This document shows, piece after piece, positions 33,704 to 42,484 of a stretch of DNA of 64,000 bases; position 1 is the first letter of the stretch; every line of letters begins with the position of its first letter. A program made the translations under genes and the position numbers. Where the stretch lies: NCBI GenBank assembly GCA_050700115.1, contig JBOHGG010000001.1, forward strand, positions 124,001 to 188,000. Reading direction: 5' to 3'. Origin of the DNA: GCA-003244245 sp050700115 (GTDB lineage: Bacteria; Actinomycetota; Actinomycetes; Mycobacteriales; Pseudonocardiaceae). Below the pieces are notes generated by a model that worked only from the letters and a program-made list of their open reading frames with translations, made no database searches and was not told the origin of the DNA.

Positions 33704-34570
33704 TCAGGGCAGTTGGCGCCGAGCCATCTCCTCTAGGCGGTTAACCCGATCCGCGATCGGCGGGTGCGTGGAGAACAAGCGCGCAGCGCCGTCGCCCGGC
33801 CGGAACGGGTTGGCGATCATGAGGTGAGACTGCGAGGTCAACGCAGGCTCCGGGCGAAGTGGCGCTGCGCGGGTGCCGTACTCCAGCTTGCGCAGCGCGC
33901 TGGCCAGCGCCAGCGGGTCACCGGTGAGCTGCGCGCCGGTGGCATCGGCCTGGTACTCCCGCGATCGGCTCACCGCCATCTGCACGATGCCAGCCGCGAT
34001 CGGACCCAGCAGAGCGATCAGGATCATGGCGATCGGGTTCGGACGATCGCCTCCGCCACCGCCGAAGATTCCCGCGAACAGCGCCAGGTTCGACAACGCC
34101 GACACCATGCCGGCCAGCGCTCCGGCCACGGAGGAGATCAAGATGTCCCTGTTGTAGACATGCGACAATTCATGGCCGAGCACTCCGCGCAGTTCGCGCT
34201 CGTCCAACAGCTCGAGGATCCCGACAGTGCAACACACCGCAGCGTTGCGCGGGTTGCGGCCGGTGGCGAAGGCGTTGGGTGCTTGCGTCGGGCTGACGTA
34301 GAGCCGCGGCATGGGCTGGCGGGCGTCGGTGGCCAGCTCCCGCACTATCCGATACATCGTGGGCTGCTCAGGCTCGGACACCGGTCGAGCGTGCATCGCT
34401 CGCAGAGCGAGCTTGTCCGAGTTGAAGTAGGCGTAGGCGTTCATCCCCACCACGAGCACCAACGCGATGAGCACTCCGGTGCTGCCGAAGAATGATCCGA
34501 TCAGCACGACCAGCGCCGACAGCCCGCCGAGCAGCAGCGCTGTCTTCAGCCCGTTGACGTGGTTGTGCAC
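33704..34570 (-). CDS. htpX: HtpX-type membrane zinc metalloprotease (M48)
   Basis: 288 aa from GTG 34570, with GGGGAGG about nine bases upstream. Two N-terminal membrane helices (ALLLGGLSALVVLIGSFFG; GVLIALVLVVGMNAYAYF) precede the catalytic motif VLGHELSHVYNRDI (HExxH) and a further Glu in SREYQADATGAQL. More hydrophobic segments lie between. It degrades damaged membrane proteins. Convergent with rfbA with a 16-bp gap. Confidence 0.92.
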   Translation of the reverse strand: MHNHVNGLKTALLLGGLSALVVLIGSFFGSTGVLIALVLVVGMNAYAYFNSDKLALRAMHARPVSEPEQPTMYRIVRELATDARQPMPRLYVSPTQAPNAFATGRNPRNAAVCCTVGILELLDERELRGVLGHELSHVYNRDILISSVAGALAGMVSALSNLALFAGIFGGGGGDRPNPIAMILIALLGPIAAGIVQMAVSRSREYQADATGAQLTGDPLALASALRKLEYGTRAAPLRPEPALTSQSHLMIANPFRPGDGAARLFSTHPPIADRVNRLEEMARRQLP

Positions 34571-34632
34571 GGTGGTCGACCTCCCCGGTGTGTTCGGGTC
34601 CCCACCACTGCAACGCGCCCACCGGGTGCGGG

Positions 34633-34702
34633 GTTCCGCGCCTGCCCCACCGACACACCGTGCAGCAGCGGCGGACACACGGGGCACGGGAGCCTGACAC
34701 GC
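34633..34702. repeat. 70-bp dispersed repeat, copy A
   Basis: Aligns without gaps to 35848-35917, sharing CGACACACCG and the end GAGCCTGACACGC. Each copy lies upstream of a leftward gene (htpX and the alpha-barrel gene) and downstream of another. It may be a duplicated terminator or an interspersed repeat. Confidence 0.75.
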
Positions 34703-34716
34703 CCGGAGGGTCTGAC

Positions 34717-35715
34717 CTACGGCTCCCGCAGTTCGGCGCTGATCTCCTGCATCCAGATGGCGATTTCGGCGGTTTGGTCGAACATCGTGTGCGCCGGCTG
34801 GTCTGTGAGCCAGGCGCCGCTGGGATCCTGGATACCGAGCAGATGATCAGCGATGATCACCGCCAGCTCCGCGTAGCGCGGGTCGCCGGTGATCCTGGCG
34901 AGGACGGCGGCTCCCCAGGCCACCTTGTGGCTGGTGGGACAGGACCGAAGATTGCCGTCGCAAGACAACCCGAAGTCGAGGTAGCCGCGGGCCGCCCGTA
35001 GGTGCGCGTCGTCGGCCGTTGCCTCAAACAGCTTGGCTAGGAACGCGATCGGGTAGCCGATCATGAAGTACGCCTGGTCGGGCTCACGGGCGCTCACGAG
35101 GTGGAACCCGGCCTTGTCCTCGGGTACGTCGTCGTGAACAAGGTGTCCGGAGCGGTCAAGGCGCAGGAGCAAACCTGTGCGCAGATCCGGCTGGATCGCG
35201 AGCAGCCGCGCTAGCCAACGGCCTGCGCCTTGCGCTCGTTCCAGGTCGCCGAAGTACAGGCAGACCAGTCCCAGGTGCGCGGTGGTGAGGGCATCCGCCC
35301 CGCCGTCGCCGGACCCGCAGCGTGCGCTCGTGAGAAAGCCGTCCTGACCGGGGTGGTGGTAGGACCGCAGGTACTCGAAGGCGGGATAGGCGATGTCGAA
35401 ACGACCCATCCGCTGTGCGGCCATCGCGAGCCAACCGTTCGGGTACGCCCAATACTCGGTAAAGGCGGCGTTGTCACTCTTGTGGCCGGCGGAGGTGGTG
35501 AAGTCGTGGTCGGGGCGCATGAACCGGCCCCGGATGAACTCCAGCAGGCGAGCGGCTTCCCGAACTCGGCCGGACAACTGGAAAAGGTACGGGGACTTGT
35601 AGTAGCAGGCCAGGTCATCAGCATCGGGACCATACGAGCCATCGTCGCGCAACCGGGTCGCCAGCCACTCCACGGCACATTCAGCGGCCAGTTCGTACCG
35701 CGTCCTCGCCCCCAT
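34717..35715 (-). CDS. Alpha/alpha-barrel protein of unknown function
   Basis: 332 aa from ATG 35715. The sequence is rich in helical repeats with aromatic residues: RDDGSYGPDADDLACYYKSP, EYWAYPNGWLAMAAQRMG, ADALTTAHLGLVCLYFGD, YFMIGYPIAFLAKL and TMFDQTAEIAIWMQEISAEL. The pattern is that of six-hairpin (alpha/alpha)6 glycosidase-like folds. Homologues in actinomycetes are hypothetical as far as I know. It has no signal peptide, so it is cytoplasmic. No catalytic residues can be named. Confidence 0.6.
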   Translation of the reverse strand: MGARTRYELAAECAVEWLATRLRDDGSYGPDADDLACYYKSPYLFQLSGRVREAARLLEFIRGRFMRPDHDFTTSAGHKSDNAAFTEYWAYPNGWLAMAAQRMGRFDIAYPAFEYLRSYHHPGQDGFLTSARCGSGDGGADALTTAHLGLVCLYFGDLERAQGAGRWLARLLAIQPDLRTGLLLRLDRSGHLVHDDVPEDKAGFHLVSAREPDQAYFMIGYPIAFLAKLFEATADDAHLRAARGYLDFGLSCDGNLRSCPTSHKVAWGAAVLARITGDPRYAELAVIIADHLLGIQDPSGAWLTDQPAHTMFDQTAEIAIWMQEISAELREP

Positions 35716-35847
35716 GAGCGAACCTCCTCGCGCCAGCAGGTCAATACCCCGGTTGAGCCGGTTGATCGGCCCAGGTCACTGCGGTGGAGGGCGACTCGTC
35801 TCCGGACCCTCGCGCATTCGACCGTAGCGGAGCGCAATGGCGTTCGG

Positions 35848-35917
35848 GTTCCACGCGCACCCACCCGACACACCGGGCACGACGTGCGGACACACCGGGC
35901 ACAGGAGCCTGACACGC
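35848..35917. repeat. 70-bp dispersed repeat, copy B
   Basis: Partner of 34633-34702. Internally it repeats the word GACACACCGGGCAC (about 35866 and 35889) around GCACGACGTGC, a short palindrome. Confidence 0.75.
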
Positions 35918-35930
35918 GGGGGTTTGGGGA

Positions 35931-36779
35931 TCAGGGGCGGAGTTCCAGGGTGCAGCATTTGGGGCCGCCGCCGGCCCTGCGCAGTTCTGAGACGTCGACG
36001 AAGACGGGCTCGAATCCGCGCGCGGCCAGCGCGCATCCCAGATCCACGGCTTCGACGGGTAGCACCACCGAGCGGCCATCGGACACCCCGTTGAGCCCCA
36101 GGCACGCCGCGTCCGCCGCGCTGGCGATCACCGCGTCGGGGAACAACCGCGCCAGCACCCGCTGCGAGCCCGGCGAGAACGCCGTCGGGTAGTAGGCGAT
36201 CAGCGGGGCGGTCGGTGAATCGTCGAGCACCAGCAGGCAGGTGTCGAGGTGGTAGTAGTACGGGTCGACCAGCCGCAGCGAGATCACCGGCACCCCGAGT
36301 ACCTCCTGCGCCTCGGGGTGCGCCGCCGGCTCGGTGCGGAACCCGGTGCCGGCCAGCAACAGCCGTCCGGTCCAGGCCAGGTCTCCCTCACCTTCGTTGA
36401 CCGCGCTGGGCATCACCACCTCGGGTGCGCCGTGCGCGACGAACCAGCGCCGGTAATGCTCCGCCTCGGCGGCCCGTTGCCGGTCCCGGAACCGGGCGCC
36501 CAGCACGACGCCACCGATCACCGTGGCGGCATTGGCCGCGAACACCATGTCCGGCAGGCCCGGCTCGGCGTCGATCAGTTCCACGGTGTGCCCAAGCGCG
36601 CGGTGGGTGTCGGCCAGCGCTGCCCACTGCGCCATCGCCCGCGCGGCATCCACCGACCGGCTGGGGTCCATCCAGGGGTTGATCACGTAGCTCACCGTGA
36701 AGTACCGCGGCGGGCACATCAGGTACCTGCGCGCGGTCCCGAAGCGCAGTGACCTCGCTGACCTCAGAGCTGACGACAT
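35931..36779 (-). CDS. Dimethylargininase/arginine-deiminase-family hydrolase
   Basis: 282 aa from ATG 36779 (an in-frame upstream ATG at 36833 would invade the divergent promoter). MCPPRYFTVSYVINPWMD, LPDMVFAANAATV, GEGDLAWTGRLLLAG, DPYYYHLDTCL and the C-terminal PKCCTLELRP give the guanidino-modifying enzyme series with catalytic His and Cys. These hydrolyse dimethylarginine or arginine-like substrates to citrulline. It is divergent from an AsnC/Lrp gene, the usual regulator for amino-acid catabolism, so the two probably form a unit. Confidence 0.85.
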   Translation of the reverse strand: MSSALRSARSLRFGTARRYLMCPPRYFTVSYVINPWMDPSRSVDAARAMAQWAALADTHRALGHTVELIDAEPGLPDMVFAANAATVIGGVVLGARFRDRQRAAEAEHYRRWFVAHGAPEVVMPSAVNEGEGDLAWTGRLLLAGTGFRTEPAAHPEAQEVLGVPVISLRLVDPYYYHLDTCLLVLDDSPTAPLIAYYPTAFSPGSQRVLARLFPDAVIASAADAACLGLNGVSDGRSVVLPVEAVDLGCALAARGFEPVFVDVSELRRAGGGPKCCTLELRP

Positions 36780-36853
36780 GATCCGATGGTATGGAGCGCT
36801 GTGTTCGGGGATCAATGCCGTTTCGTTGCCCATGTACCGGCAGAATGTTGCGC

Positions 36854-37300
36854 ATGGATACGCTCGACCATCAGATCGTGGCGCAACTGGTTGCCGACGC
36901 CCGCTCCAGCTACGCGGAGATCGGCAGCATCGTCGGGCTCTCGGCTCCCGCGGTGAAGCGCAGGGTGGACAAACTGCTGGACGCCGGCGTGCTGCGCGGC
37001 TTCACCGCAGTGGTCGACCCCGGGGCGTTGGGCTGGGGCACCGAGGCCTTCGTCGAGGTGCACTGCCGGGGCAACGTGCCCCCCGCCCGGATCCGGGCCG
37101 GCCTGGTAGCGCTGCCCGAGGTGGTGGCGGCCTACACGGTGTCCGGGGCGGCAGATGCGATCGTGCACCTGCGCGCCGGGGGCATCGCGCACCTGGAGAC
37201 CGCGCTGGAACGGCTCCGCGCGGTGGAGTTCGTGGATCGGACGGTATCCACCGTGGTGCTCTCCACCCTGCTCGAACGGCAGCCCGTGCGCAGCTCGTGA
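36854..37300 (+). CDS. AsnC/Lrp-family regulator
   Basis: 148 aa from ATG 36854 (ATG 36845 also in frame). The N-terminal helix-turn-helix is LDHQIVAQLVADARSSYAEI with GLSAPAVKRRVDKLLDAGVL. The C-terminal RAM domain is seen in FTAVVDPGALGWGTEAFVEV, VVAAYTVSGAADAIVHLRAG. It is likely to sense an amino acid and control the divergent hydrolase gene 75 bp away. Confidence 0.88.
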   Translation: MDTLDHQIVAQLVADARSSYAEIGSIVGLSAPAVKRRVDKLLDAGVLRGFTAVVDPGALGWGTEAFVEVHCRGNVPPARIRAGLVALPEVVAAYTVSGAADAIVHLRAGGIAHLETALERLRAVEFVDRTVSTVVLSTLLERQPVRSS

Positions 37301-37361
37301 GTGGCGTTGAGGGCTAGGACACCGTCGGCGGAGCCGACAATCGGACCACTGATAAACACTC

Positions 37362-38132
37362 ATGAGCATGGATATGCATCTGGAGCGGCGCGGTCGCGTC
37401 GCCGTGCTGACGGTGTCCGATCCGGCCCGCCGCAACGCCCTGACCCTTGACCTGTCCGACCGGTTGGCTCGTGCCGTCGGGGAGTGCGACCGCGACGAGT
37501 CAGTGCACGCGGTCGTGATCACCGGCGCCCCGCCCGCGTTCTGCGCCGGGGGTGACCTCGACGCGCTCGCCGCCGCCGGCAAGTCCGGCTCGGCCGCCGA
37601 CCTGCACCGCATCTACGCCGGCTTCCTCGCCGTGGCGAACGCCGCGGTGCCCACCATCGCCGCCGTCAACGGACCAGCGGTGGGCGCCGGGCTCAACCTG
37701 GCACTGGCCTGCGATCTGCGCCTGGTCGGTCCCGGCGCATCTTTCGACGCCCGTTTCCTACAGCTCGGTATCCATCCAGGCGGAGGCATGACGTGGCTGG
37801 TACAGCGCGCTGCCGGTCCGCAGGTCGCCGCGGCGATGGCGCTGTTCGGTGAACCGCTGGACGCTCAGGAGGCGGTGCGCACCGGCCTGGCCTACCGCCT
37901 GGTCGACGTCGACGACGAGCCCCGCTCGCCCGCCGCCCACGAAGCGGTGGTGGCCGCGGCGGTTGATCTGGCCCGCCGGGCCGCAGCAGCCCCCCGCGAT
38001 CTCGTGGTCGCCACCAAAGCCGCCCTGCGCGCCACCGCCGTGATGCCCGAGCACGCCGACGCCGTGTCCTACGAGACCGCCCCGCAACTGGCCTCACTAC
38101 GTTCCGCAACATTCGCCCGGTCCCGTGCCTGA
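37362..38132 (+). CDS. Enoyl-CoA hydratase/isomerase-family protein
   Basis: 256 aa. Crotonase signatures: VVITGAPPAFCAGGDLDALA (oxyanion hole) and AAVNGPAVGAGLNLALACDL. The usual first catalytic Glu (GAGCELAL) is Asn or Leu here, and the second (PEI.LG) is replaced in RFLQLGIHPGGGMTWLVQRA, so simple hydratase activity is doubtful; another crotonase reaction is likely. Monocistronic, ending before a large inverted repeat. Confidence 0.85.
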   Translation: MSMDMHLERRGRVAVLTVSDPARRNALTLDLSDRLARAVGECDRDESVHAVVITGAPPAFCAGGDLDALAAAGKSGSAADLHRIYAGFLAVANAAVPTIAAVNGPAVGAGLNLALACDLRLVGPGASFDARFLQLGIHPGGGMTWLVQRAAGPQVAAAMALFGEPLDAQEAVRTGLAYRLVDVDDEPRSPAAHEAVVAAAVDLARRAAAAPRDLVVATKAALRATAVMPEHADAVSYETAPQLASLRSATFARSRA

Positions 38133-38145
38133 CCCCCCTTCCCGT

Positions 38146-38209
38146 GCAGTCTGGATGCAGAACGCTCCTATCGAGCCCAGAATTACCGCAGTCTGCATCC
38201 AGACTGCGG
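38146..38209. terminator. Inverted repeat between convergent genes
   Basis: A perfect 16-bp inverted repeat, GCAGTCTGGATGCAGA (38146-38161) and TCTGCATCCAGACTGC (38192-38207), with a 30-nt loop. The right arm can instead fold alone as CCGCAGTCTG, loop CATC, CAGACTGCGG (38186-38209). It lies between two convergent genes, so a bidirectional terminator is the simplest reading. Confidence 0.7.
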
Positions 38210-38225
38210 CAAATTCGGGGCGGGG

Positions 38226-39251
38226 TCAGCCGGTGCGGGCGGCTAGGTAGGTGGTTACTGAGGCTAGGGCTTCGCGGGCGGGGCCGGGGGGGAGCACTGC
38301 GAGTTCGGCTCTCGCGGAGTCGGTGTAGGAGTGCAGGGCGGCCACGGCGCGGTCCAGACCCGGCGAGCTGCGCAGCAGGTGCAACGCCTCGGCGATCAGG
38401 GTGTCGTCGGTAAGCGGGCCGGCCAGCAGCACCCGAAGCCGGTCGACGCCTGGTTCGGCCAGCGCGTAGAGCATCGGCAGGGTGCGGATGCCCTCGCGCA
38501 GGTCGGTACCCGGGGTCTTGCCGGACTGGGCGGCCGGTGAGGCGATGTCGATGATGTCGTCAGAGATCTGGAACGCGATGCCGATCTTCTCGCCGAACCG
38601 TTGCAGCGCGTCGATGCGCTCCTGGGAAGCGCCGGAGAACATCGCGCCGTAGCGGCCCGCGGTGGCGATGAGTGAGCCGGTCTTCTCCGCGACCACCGCC
38701 AGGTAGTGCGCCACCGGGTCGGTGCCGGGGGCGGGGCCCACGGTCTCGCGCATCTGGCCGGTGACCAGTTCGGCGAAGGTGCAGGCGATGATCCGCACCG
38801 CGTCGGGTCCAAGGTCGGCGACCAGCCGGGAGGCGTGCGCGAACAGGAAATCGCCGGTGAGGATCGCGACCGTGTTGTCCCATCGGGCGTTGGCGCTCAC
38901 CGCCCCGCGGCGCATCGTGGCCTCGTCCATCACGTCGTCGTGGTAGAGCGTGGCGAGATGCACCAGCTCCACGACCGCGGCGGCCCGCACCACGTCCTGC
39001 TCCTGCCTTGGCCCGCCGTCCCGCCCGAACTGCCCGAACTGCCCGGCGAGCAGCGTGAACAGTGGACGGAACCGCTTGCCTCCGGCGTCGATCAGGTGCA
39101 GCGATGCCTCGGCGAGGAAGCGGAACTCGCTTTTCACCTCCCGGTGCAGCAGCTCCTCGACCTGCTTCAGTCCACCTTCCAGGGCGGTCCGCAACGCCGG
39201 GTCGGCCAGCTCCACGCCGGCGACCTGCTCGGATGTCGACCCGTTCATCAC
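38226..39251 (-). CDS. Long-chain polyprenyl diphosphate synthase
   Basis: 341 aa from the ATG at 39251 or 39248. The first Asp-rich motif is LATLYHDDVMDEATMRRG and the second is AFQISDDIIDIAS. GGKRFRPLFTLLAG is the other core motif. Small residues before the first motif suit long products, so it probably makes the menaquinone side chain. It begins 5 bp after nuoN, a common actinobacterial arrangement that links quinone supply with complex I. Confidence 0.9.
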   Translation of the reverse strand: MMNGSTSEQVAGVELADPALRTALEGGLKQVEELLHREVKSEFRFLAEASLHLIDAGGKRFRPLFTLLAGQFGQFGRDGGPRQEQDVVRAAAVVELVHLATLYHDDVMDEATMRRGAVSANARWDNTVAILTGDFLFAHASRLVADLGPDAVRIIACTFAELVTGQMRETVGPAPGTDPVAHYLAVVAEKTGSLIATAGRYGAMFSGASQERIDALQRFGEKIGIAFQISDDIIDIASPAAQSGKTPGTDLREGIRTLPMLYALAEPGVDRLRVLLAGPLTDDTLIAEALHLLRSSPGLDRAVAALHSYTDSARAELAVLPPGPAREALASVTTYLAARTG

Positions 39252-39255
39252 CGGA

Positions 39256-40881
39256 TCAGGAGGCGAACACGCCGAGCGCGGCCCAGTCCAGGGCGAAGGT
39301 GGGCAGCACCCCGAGCAGCAGGGTGATCACCACGCCGAGCGTGATCGCGGCGGTGGTGAACGCCCCGGGCACGCTCACCGTCGGACCGTCGGCGGCAGGT
39401 TCGCTGAAGTACATCAGCACCACCACCCGCAGGTAGAAGAACGCAGCCACCGCACTGGCCACCAGTGCGACCACCACCAGCGGCGCCATCCCGTCTGCCA
39501 GCGCAGCGCTGAACACCGCGAACTTGCCGGTGAAACCACTGGTCAGCGGGATGCCGGCGAGCGCGAAGAGCAGGAACGCGAAGACCGCAGCGGTCAACGG
39601 CGAGCGCTTGGCCAACCCGGCCCACTGCGACAGGTGGGTGGCCTCACCGTCGGCGTCGCGCACCAACGTGACCACACCGAAGGCGGCCAACGTGGTGAAG
39701 CCGTAGGCGAGCAGGTAGAACATCGTGCCGGACAGGCCGGCCTCGGTCAGCGCGATCGCCCCGACCAGCAGGAAACCGGCGTGTGCCACCGAGGAGTAGG
39801 CGATCATGCGTTTGATGTCGGTCTGGGTCAGGCCCAGCACCGCACCGATCGCCATCGAGACGATCGCGACGCCCCACAGCAGGCCGCGCCACTCCCAGCG
39901 AGTGCCCTCGAAACCCACCGTCAGCACCCGCAGGATGGCGCCGAAGGCAGCGACCTTGGTGCAGGCCGCCATGAAGGCCGTCACCGGCGTCGGCGCGCCC
40001 TGGTAGACGTCCGGGGTCCAGGTGTGGAACGGCCCGACCGAGCCCTTGAACAGCAGCCCGATCACCAGCAGCGCCAGCCCGCCGAACAGCAAGGTGTCCG
40101 GCCGGTCGGTGCCCACGGACGCCTCGGCGATCGCAGACAGGGTGACCGAGCCCGCGTAGCCGTACAGCAACGCCACCCCGTACAGGAAAAAAGCCGAGGA
40201 GAACGCTCCCAACAGGAAGTACTTGACTGCGGCCTCCTGGGACAGCAGCCGGCGTCGCCGGGCCAGCCCGCACATCAGGTACAGCGGCAGGCTGAGCACC
40301 TCAAGCGCGATGAACATGGTAAGCAGGTCATTGGCCGAGGTGAAGACCATCATCCCGCCCAGCGAGAACAGGAACAGCGGGAAGACCTCGGTCTGCATCG
40401 TGGTGCCAGTCACCGTGCCCGTCACGGTGCCCGTCGAGCTGCCCATAACCTGCGCGCGGTCAGCTGCGGTGCCCGGACGCACCGCGGCGTCGGCGGTGAA
40501 CGCGCCCCCCGGCTCCACCGATCGATCGGCGATGAGCAGCACCGCGCCCAGACCCAGCGCAAGCAGCGTGCCCCACAGGAACAGCGCGGGGCCGTCGACG
40601 GCAACTGTCCCGGACAGCGTCACGACGTCGCTGGTGCCGTCTCGGGAGAACGAGTAGAGGTGCACACCCAGCGCGGCACCAGCCGTCCCCAGCGTGAGCA
40701 GCGACAACCCGACCTGGGCCGACCACCGTGCCGAGCGGGGCACGAACGCCTCTACCAGCACGGAGATGCACGCCGCTCCGAGTACCACCAGCACCGGGGC
40801 GATCGCCCCGTAGTCGATCGCGGGCGCTTGGAGCAGCGGGACCTGCGCCAGAAACCCCCCTGGGAGTTCACCGTCGAGCAC
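39256..40881 (-). CDS. nuoN: NADH-quinone oxidoreductase subunit N
   Basis: 541 aa, antiporter-like membrane subunit of complex I that takes part in proton pumping. Many membrane helices; proton-channel motifs such as SVGPFHTWTPDVYQGAPTPV and MIAYSSVAHAGFLLVGAIAL are clear. The lysine-bearing helices GLLFKGSVGPFHTW are kept. Last gene of the nuoLMN block; 1 bp after nuoM. Confidence 0.94.
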   Translation of the reverse strand: MLDGELPGGFLAQVPLLQAPAIDYGAIAPVLVVLGAACISVLVEAFVPRSARWSAQVGLSLLTLGTAGAALGVHLYSFSRDGTSDVVTLSGTVAVDGPALFLWGTLLALGLGAVLLIADRSVEPGGAFTADAAVRPGTAADRAQVMGSSTGTVTGTVTGTTMQTEVFPLFLFSLGGMMVFTSANDLLTMFIALEVLSLPLYLMCGLARRRRLLSQEAAVKYFLLGAFSSAFFLYGVALLYGYAGSVTLSAIAEASVGTDRPDTLLFGGLALLVIGLLFKGSVGPFHTWTPDVYQGAPTPVTAFMAACTKVAAFGAILRVLTVGFEGTRWEWRGLLWGVAIVSMAIGAVLGLTQTDIKRMIAYSSVAHAGFLLVGAIALTEAGLSGTMFYLLAYGFTTLAAFGVVTLVRDADGEATHLSQWAGLAKRSPLTAAVFAFLLFALAGIPLTSGFTGKFAVFSAALADGMAPLVVVALVASAVAAFFYLRVVVLMYFSEPAADGPTVSVPGAFTTAAITLGVVITLLLGVLPTFALDWAALGVFAS

Positions 40882-40882
40882 C

Positions 40883-42484
40883 TCAGTTGCCTCCCTGCTC
40901 GACGACCGGGTCGGTCAGGCCGACCTCAGTCAGCGTGGCCCCGACCGAAGGATTGATCACATCCAGCACCGGTTGCGGGTAGAACCCGAGCAGCAGGATG
41001 AGCGCCACCAGCGGCGCTAATACAGCGACCTCCCGGATCGACAGGTCAGGGAACCGGGCACGCTGGCGCTGCGCGGCGGCTTCCGGTGCCATCGCGGTCC
41101 CCGGACCTTCCAGTGCACCGAGCACGGCCGCGCCCCGCACCGGGCCGTGCATGAGCCGCTGGTAGAACCACAACACATACAGCGCGGCCAAGATCATTCC
41201 CGTGGTGGCCAGGATCGTGTACACCGGCTGCCGCGGGTAGGAGCCGATCAACACCAGGAACTCCGAGACGAATGAGTTGGTGCCGGGCAGCGCCAGCGAG
41301 GAGAGCCCAGCCAGCAGCATCATCCCGGCCAGCACCGGCGCTAGTGCCGCCACGCCCCCGTAGTCGGCGATCAACCGGGAGCCGCCCCGAGCAATCAGCA
41401 TGCCGACCACGATGAATAGCATTCCGGTGGAGATGCCGTGGTTGACCATGTACAGCACCGCGCCCGCCATCCCCTGGGTGGAGAAGGCGAAGACCCCCAG
41501 CGCGATGAAGCCGAAGTGCGCCACCGAGGTGTAGGCCACGAACCGCTTCATGTCGGACTGGCCGACGGCGAGCAGCGCGGCGTAGAGGATCCCGGCGACG
41601 GCGAGCACCAGCACCAGCGGGGCCAGCGCGCGCGACGCTTCAGGAAACAGCGGCAGGCAGTAGCGCAGGAAGCCGTAGATGGCGACCTTGTCCATCACAC
41701 CGACCAGCAGCACGCCGACGCCTATCGGGGCCTCGGCACCGGCGTCGGGTAGCCAGGTGTGCAGCGGCACCAGCGGCGCCTTGATCGCGAACGCGACGAA
41801 GAACCCGAGGAACAGCCAGATCTGGGTGCTCTGCGGGATGCTCCCGGCGATGCCCACCAGGGTCGCCCAGTCGAAGGTGCCCTGGCCCAGCCGCTGCGAG
41901 CTCACCACGAACACGCCGATCACGCTGGCCAGCATGATCAGCCCGCCGAGCAGCGAGTACAGGAAGAACTTCACCGCCGCGTACTGCCGTCGCGGCCCCC
42001 CGAAGCGGCCGATCAGGAAGTACATCGGCACCAGCATGACCTCGAAGAACAGGTAGAACAGGAACACGTCTGTGGCGGCGAAGACCCCGATCATCATCGA
42101 CTGGGTGGCCAGCAACAGGGCGTAGAAGCCCGCCGCGGTGCGGCCCTCGGGCAGCTTCTCCTCCCAGGACGACCCCATCACGATCGGCACCAGCACGGCG
42201 AGCAGCGCGATCATCACCAGCGCGATGCCGTCGACGCCGAGCGCGAAGCGAGCCCCGAAGGACGGGATCCATTCGGTGGACAGCAGCAGCTGCAGCCGCT
42301 GCCCTCCCGGAACGTAGGCCGACCAGGCCAGGGCCGCCAGCACCAACTCGCCCAGCGCGAACACCAGCGCGGTGGTCTTCGCCGCGACCGGAGCGGAGCG
42401 CATCAGCGCGACCAGCACGCTGCCCACCAGAGGCAGCAGCAGCATCGCCAGCAGCAGGCCTCCACCGGTTGGCACCACGCTCAT
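40883..42484 (-). CDS. nuoM: NADH-quinone oxidoreductase subunit M
   Basis: 533 aa. Antiporter-like subunit with FAIKAPLVPLHTWLPDAGAE and MKRFVAYTSVAHFGFIALGV, the conserved lysine and histidine segments. Its start overlaps the nuoL stop by ATGA. Confidence 0.94.
   Translation of the reverse strand: MSVVPTGGGLLLAMLLLPLVGSVLVALMRSAPVAAKTTALVFALGELVLAALAWSAYVPGGQRLQLLLSTEWIPSFGARFALGVDGIALVMIALLAVLVPIVMGSSWEEKLPEGRTAAGFYALLLATQSMMIGVFAATDVFLFYLFFEVMLVPMYFLIGRFGGPRRQYAAVKFFLYSLLGGLIMLASVIGVFVVSSQRLGQGTFDWATLVGIAGSIPQSTQIWLFLGFFVAFAIKAPLVPLHTWLPDAGAEAPIGVGVLLVGVMDKVAIYGFLRYCLPLFPEASRALAPLVLVLAVAGILYAALLAVGQSDMKRFVAYTSVAHFGFIALGVFAFSTQGMAGAVLYMVNHGISTGMLFIVVGMLIARGGSRLIADYGGVAALAPVLAGMMLLAGLSSLALPGTNSFVSEFLVLIGSYPRQPVYTILATTGMILAALYVLWFYQRLMHGPVRGAAVLGALEGPGTAMAPEAAAQRQRARFPDLSIREVAVLAPLVALILLLGFYPQPVLDVINPSVGATLTEVGLTDPVVEQGGN

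Noticed and set aside
38950..40956. Plus-strand open frame of about 670 codons opposite nuoN and the prenyl synthase
   Set aside because: Gln/Arg/His-rich shadow; nuoN and the synthase are certain.
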